Shown piece after piece: positions 14,770 through 17,645 of a DNA stretch of 17,645 nt. This stretch comes from Desulfotomaculum sp. (lineage in GTDB: Bacteria; Bacillota; Desulfotomaculia; Desulfotomaculales; Ammonificaceae): assembly GCA_012961725.1 (NCBI GenBank), contig DTYU01000264.1, positions 1-17,645 on the forward strand. Reading direction: 5' to 3'. The translations under genes were made by a program, and so were the position numbers. The number at the start of each line of letters is the position of its first letter. Positions within the stretch are counted from its first letter, which is position 1. Under the pieces are notes generated by a model that saw only the letters and a program-made list of their open reading frames with translations, searched no databases and was not told the origin of the DNA.

Positions 14770-15369
14770 TTATTTAATCTCCCGCCGTCCCTCAATGGCC
14801 CTAGCAATCGTCTGCTCATCGGCGAATTCGATCTCCGCGCCGACCGGCAGGCCGTACGCCAGCCTGCTCAACTTAACGCCCACCGGCTCGAGCAGCCGCT
14901 TGAGATAAAGGGCCGTCGCCTCGCCCTCGGTATCCGGGCTCGTGGCCAAAATAACTTCGGCTACGCCGCCCTTCTCGAGCCGCGATAGAAGCTCCTTTAT
15001 CCGGAGCTTCTCCGGCCCGATCCCGTTAAGAGGCGAGAGCGCACCGTGCAGGACATGGTAAACACCCCGGTAGCAGCCCGATCGCTCGATCGCCGCCACG
15101 TCATGCGGTTCTTCAACCACGCAGAAAACGCTGTGGTCGCGCGCGGTATCTGAACAGATGCCGCAAGGGTCCATATCGGTGAAGTTTCCGCATACGGAGC
15201 AGTAAACCGTAGTTTCCCGGGCTTCTTTAATTGCCGCGGCAAGGCGCTCCGCCTGGTCCTGCGGCGCGCTCAAAAGGTAGAGCGCCAACCGCTGGGCAGT
15301 CCGGGGCCCGATTCCCGGGAGGCGTTTAAGCTCCTCTATCAGTCTGTTAACAGAGCGGGCGTAAGCCAT
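14770..15369 (-). CDS. recR: Recombination mediator protein RecR
   Basis: 199 residues, the normal RecR size. A helix-hairpin-helix (LPGIGPRTAQRLALYLL, about 17-33) is followed by a zinc finger with Cys57, 60, 69 and 72 (CSVC...CGIC) and a Toprim domain (VFCVVEEPHDVAAIE, then NGIGPEKLRIKELL and ATSPDTEGEATALYL). The C-terminal RLAYGLPVGAEIEFADEQT is a family hallmark. RecR acts with RecO and RecF in loading RecA at gaps. ATG 15369 is preferred, with AAGGGAG 11 bases upstream; the GTG at 15381 overlaps that site. Confidence 0.96.
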   Translation of the reverse strand: MAYARSVNRLIEELKRLPGIGPRTAQRLALYLLSAPQDQAERLAAAIKEARETTVYCSVCGNFTDMDPCGICSDTARDHSVFCVVEEPHDVAAIERSGCYRGVYHVLHGALSPLNGIGPEKLRIKELLSRLEKGGVAEVILATSPDTEGEATALYLKRLLEPVGVKLSRLAYGLPVGAEIEFADEQTIARAIEGRREIK

Positions 15370-15564
15370 GGTTTCAGACACTCCCTTGAAAACAGATCAA
15401 CCGCCAAGACGCCAAGAACGCCATAAATCCAAGAAATTACGGGGGGCACCATGTGAAATTACGGTTCCGGTCCGATTGTTTTTGGGAGTTCGCAGGCGAA
15501 TTCCTTCAACTGCTCCGACCTCTGACTTCCGGCCTCTGACCTCCGAAATACCTGTGGGGGTCGT
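15370..15564. repeat. ebfC-recR gap with degenerate short repeats
   Basis: CCGCCAAGA CGCCAAGAA CGCCATAAA (about 15401-15427) is a period-9 run. CGACCTCTGACTTCC, GGCCTCTGACCTCC (about 15516-15545) is a second run of related words. The gap is between two probably cotranscribed genes and encodes nothing recognisable. Confidence 0.6.
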
Positions 15565-15879
15565 TTAAAACAGCCCCGGGATCCCCAGACCCCCCGTGAG
15601 GCGACCCATTTCACGCGCCACCATCTCGCGCGACTCCCTGAGCGCTTCATTGACCGCTGCCATGATGAGATCCTGGAGCATCTCGACATCTTCCGGGTCC
15701 ACCGCTTCCGGCTTGACCTCGAGCGCCACGATCTCCTGCCGGCCGTTGGCAACCGCCCTGACCGCACCTCCACCGGCAGAGGCCTCTGTCGTCCGCTGTG
15801 CGAGCTCCTCCTGAAGCCTGGCCATTTCACCCTGCAGTTTCTGGACCTGCTTCATCATTTTGCCGATGTCCAAGTTCAT
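15565..15879 (-). CDS. ebfC: YbaB/EbfC-family nucleoid-associated protein (YaaK)
   Basis: 104 residues. The N-terminal helix (MMKQVQKLQGEMARLQEEL) is coiled-coil-like, followed by the family core VRAVANGRQEIVALEVKPEAV, DPEDVEMLQDLIMAAVNEAL, and a glycine-rich end TGGLGIPGL. EbfC homologues form dimers that bind DNA. ATG 15879 follows CGGGAGGG. It is located between dnaX and recR as in most bacteria, which supports the call. Confidence 0.95.
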   Translation of the reverse strand: MNLDIGKMMKQVQKLQGEMARLQEELAQRTTEASAGGGAVRAVANGRQEIVALEVKPEAVDPEDVEMLQDLIMAAVNEALRESREMVAREMGRLTGGLGIPGLF

Positions 15880-15953
15880 AGCCCTCCCGAATTGAATTTG
15901 AGCCTGGGGGATTTGCTTGCCAGAATCCCTCTTCTTCTCCGCACCTCAAACCA

Positions 15954-17294
15954 CTAACTGCCAACTTCCAATTTCCACCTGTCGCCGAAAAACTTCGAGA
16001 GCGCCTGCTCCACCACCGTGCTGTGCTCCTGCTGCGCCAAAACCCCTCTCGACGCAGCGTCCGGCAGGGAAACCTTCAGGCACCGCCCCGACACGGCTAC
16101 CGGCCGCGCGCGGCTTAAGTATCCGAATGTCACCGGCCGGGAGCTTTTTACTGCTTTAAGGATATCCACCCAGGCGGTTTTTACCTGCTGCAGGGAAGTC
16201 CCTCCTTCATTATCCCCAACCGTAGACTCAACGGGTTGTGTCTCAGCGGGTGCACTCCTGCGGAGTGCCCTGACAATCGCTAATTCCAGCGGCAGCGTTC
16301 TTATCACCGCCCCCTTCGTCTCCTCGAGTGCACGGCTGAACTCCTCCAAACAGCACATGAGGTAGCACGGCACAGTTTTACCCTGGTCGACCGTCTGGAG
16401 GAGATCCTCCCGCAGCAAGGCCAGCAGGTCGCGCACGAAGAGTCCGGGGTCCTTCCCGATGCGGTCCATTTCCAAAACCAACCGGAGCGCCCCCGCCGCA
16501 TCCTGATGCCTAAGGAGTTCCACCATCTTGGTCAGGGCCCCCAGCCGCACCTTCCCAAGGAGGTCGGCCACCGTATCCTCATCCGCGTCTCCGTCGCCCA
16601 GGGAGAGGACCTGGTCAAGGATACCCAGTGCATCGCGCATACTCCCTTCTGCGGCCTGGGATATCAGATCTATGGCCGCCGGCGTGGCCCGGCCCTCCAC
16701 CTTTTCAAGGACCTGCTGCAGGTGCGAGCGGATCTCTGCCGGCTGGAGTCGGTGAAAGTCAAAGCGCTGGCAGCGGGAAAGGATGGTAACGGGCACCTTG
16801 CGCGGCTCAGTGGTAGCAAGGATAAAAACGACGCGAGGCGGCGGTTCCTCAAGCGTTTTCAAAAGGGCATTAGCGGCTTCCGTGGTAAGCATATGCGCCT
16901 CGTCGATGATGTAGACCTTGTACGGCGCCGCAACCGGGGCCAATTTAACCCGCTCCCGGAGTTCGCGCATCTCGTCTATACCGCGCCTTGAGGCCGCGTC
17001 AAGCTCCAGGACATCAAGCGCGGTGCCCGCCGTTATCGCACGGCAGTGGTGGCAAGCGTTACACGGGCCGGCAGTCGGGCCGTGAACGCAGTTCAGCGCC
17101 TTGGCCAGGATCCGGGCTGTGCTTGTCTTTCCGGTACCCCGCGGCCCGGCAAAAAGCAGGGCGTGTGCCACCCTGTTTTTCAGCAGGGCGTTTCTAAGCG
17201 TCCGGGTTACGTGCTCTTGCCCCACCACTTCCGCGAACGTCTGCGGGCGCCACTGGCGGTATAACGCAGCTGGGGCAGTCTCTTCCCTGTCCAC
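15954..17294 (-). CDS. dnaX: DNA polymerase III subunit gamma/tau
   Basis: 446 residues, AAA+ clamp-loader ATPase. ALYRQWRPQTFAEVVGQEHV opens the protein, Walker A is GPRGTGKT (50-57), Cys69, 78, 81 and 84 form the zinc module, DEAH (131-134) is the Walker B, and LSRCQRFDF is the sensor region. The start is GTG 17294, preceded by GGAGGT with six bases between; upstream frame (to 17366) has no family similarity. The C-terminal part after about residue 350 is short compared with B. subtilis DnaX (about 560) or E. coli tau (643). The stop falls within a TTGGAAGTTGG-type repeat. It is first in dnaX-ebfC-recR, downstream of the SRP RNA. Confidence 0.95.
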   Translation of the reverse strand: MDREETAPAALYRQWRPQTFAEVVGQEHVTRTLRNALLKNRVAHALLFAGPRGTGKTSTARILAKALNCVHGPTAGPCNACHHCRAITAGTALDVLELDAASRRGIDEMRELRERVKLAPVAAPYKVYIIDEAHMLTTEAANALLKTLEEPPPRVVFILATTEPRKVPVTILSRCQRFDFHRLQPAEIRSHLQQVLEKVEGRATPAAIDLISQAAEGSMRDALGILDQVLSLGDGDADEDTVADLLGKVRLGALTKMVELLRHQDAAGALRLVLEMDRIGKDPGLFVRDLLALLREDLLQTVDQGKTVPCYLMCCLEEFSRALEETKGAVIRTLPLELAIVRALRRSAPAETQPVESTVGDNEGGTSLQQVKTAWVDILKAVKSSRPVTFGYLSRARPVAVSGRCLKVSLPDAASRGVLAQQEHSTVVEQALSKFFGDRWKLEVGS

Positions 17295-17466
17295 TCTCTT
17301 ACCTCCGGCCTTCAAAAATGGTTCTCCGGGTAAGCCTTTGACCCGTTCCCACACCCTAAGCGCCAACCGCAGTTTGGGGCCGATGCTGAAACTAATTATT
17401 TCTGCAAAGCAAAGTGGTTTTCCTCGTTGGTAATCAAATCTTTATGAAAACCCGCCATCAAAAACA
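17295..17466. other. SRP RNA terminator to dnaX leader
   Basis: About 170 bases with no gene seen. It must contain the dnaX promoter, but no strong match is obvious. AGCGCCAACCGC (17359-17370) recurs in two other places in the window. Confidence 0.4.
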
Positions 17467-17503
17467 AATCGCTGCTTTTGACAATTCGCAAAAAGCAGCG
17501 ATT
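17467..17503 (-). terminator. Strong intrinsic terminator after SRP RNA
   Basis: A perfect 13-bp stem, AATCGCTGCTTTT with AAAAGCAGCGATT, around an 11-base loop. On the minus strand it is followed by TGTTTTTG. Confidence 0.9.
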
Positions 17504-17509
17504 AGACTT

Positions 17510-17645
17510 GGCCGTGCACCTGCCTTTGAATACCGGCTTCCGGTCGTCACCCGCCGCAGGCGGCTCGGGCCAGGCACCCTCACGGCACCCGGAGGATTTC
17601 CCTTAGTGCTGCTTCCGCCAGGACCTGGCACGGTTCAGGAAGCTC
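17510..17645 (-). ncRNA. ffs: Signal recognition particle RNA (large bacterial type), 5' part outside the window
   Basis: On the minus strand the S-domain signature GCCAGGTCCTGGCGGAAGC...AGCACTAAG is present, with GGAAGCAGC at 17616-17608, the universally conserved Ffh-binding region. It is followed by GGGTGCCGTGAGGGTGCC, TGGCCCGAGC and a 3' tail ending GGTGCACGGC, which would pair with the missing 5' end. The RNA pairs with Ffh in co-translational membrane targeting. The position immediately upstream of dnaX matches scr in B. subtilis. The 3' end near 17510 is inferred from the terminator at 17503-17467. Confidence 0.85.

Overview
The window is typical of an anaerobic, spore-forming, moderately GC-rich Firmicute of the class Clostridia. 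The Moorella / Desulfotomaculum / Pelotomaculum neighbourhood is my inference from gene order and content; no species can be named. Supporting signs are a BofA homologue (sporulation), an AbrB-type regulator, a four-subunit ferredoxin-dependent 2-oxoacid oxidoreductase, selenocysteine use, and gene order matching the replication-origin-proximal Bacillus subtilis order scr-dnaX-yaaK-recR-bofA ... yaaO-tmk-holB-yaaT-yabC, with abrB convergent at its end.

Reading the minus strand from the right edge: the 3' part of the SRP RNA with a strong terminator, then dnaX, ebfC (yaaK), recR and bofA. Next comes a tightly packed run of porG-porD-porA-porB-yaaO-like-tmk-holB-ricT-rsmI. Most junctions from porG to holB are stop/start overlaps (ATGA, TAATG, TGATG). 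This puts a 2-oxoacid:ferredoxin oxidoreductase in the same apparent transcription unit as thymidylate kinase, the clamp-loader delta' subunit, a Y-complex (RicT) protein and an rRNA methyltransferase. An abrB-like gene on the plus strand converges on rsmI and overlaps its end by 8 bases.

Left of this block, the minus strand carries a methyl-accepting chemotaxis protein with an N-terminal cysteine-rich two-CW-type domain and a well-placed sigma-28 (SigD) type promoter. Further left, selD is on the plus strand and a Lon-like AAA+ protease is on the minus strand, running off the left edge. selD is the most interesting gene. Its reading frame starts about 66 bases upstream of the first start codon in the uninterrupted frame and crosses an in-frame UGA at the catalytic position (SSG-Sec-AAK). 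A hairpin just downstream has bacterial SECIS geometry. The selenophosphate synthetase is therefore itself predicted to be a selenoprotein, and a simple ORF caller would truncate it.

Intergenic gaps hold a two-copy dispersed repeat (in the leaders of the Lon-like gene and of porG), a palindromic insertion inside one copy, and several gaps filled with degenerate 7-9-base repeats. I saw no CRISPR array, tRNA, intact insertion sequence, prophage or defence system. I did not find a wholly new multi-gene system; the best leads are the Sec-containing SelD, the dispersed leader repeat, the two-CW chemoreceptor with its sigma-28 promoter, and the oxidoreductase/replication operon.
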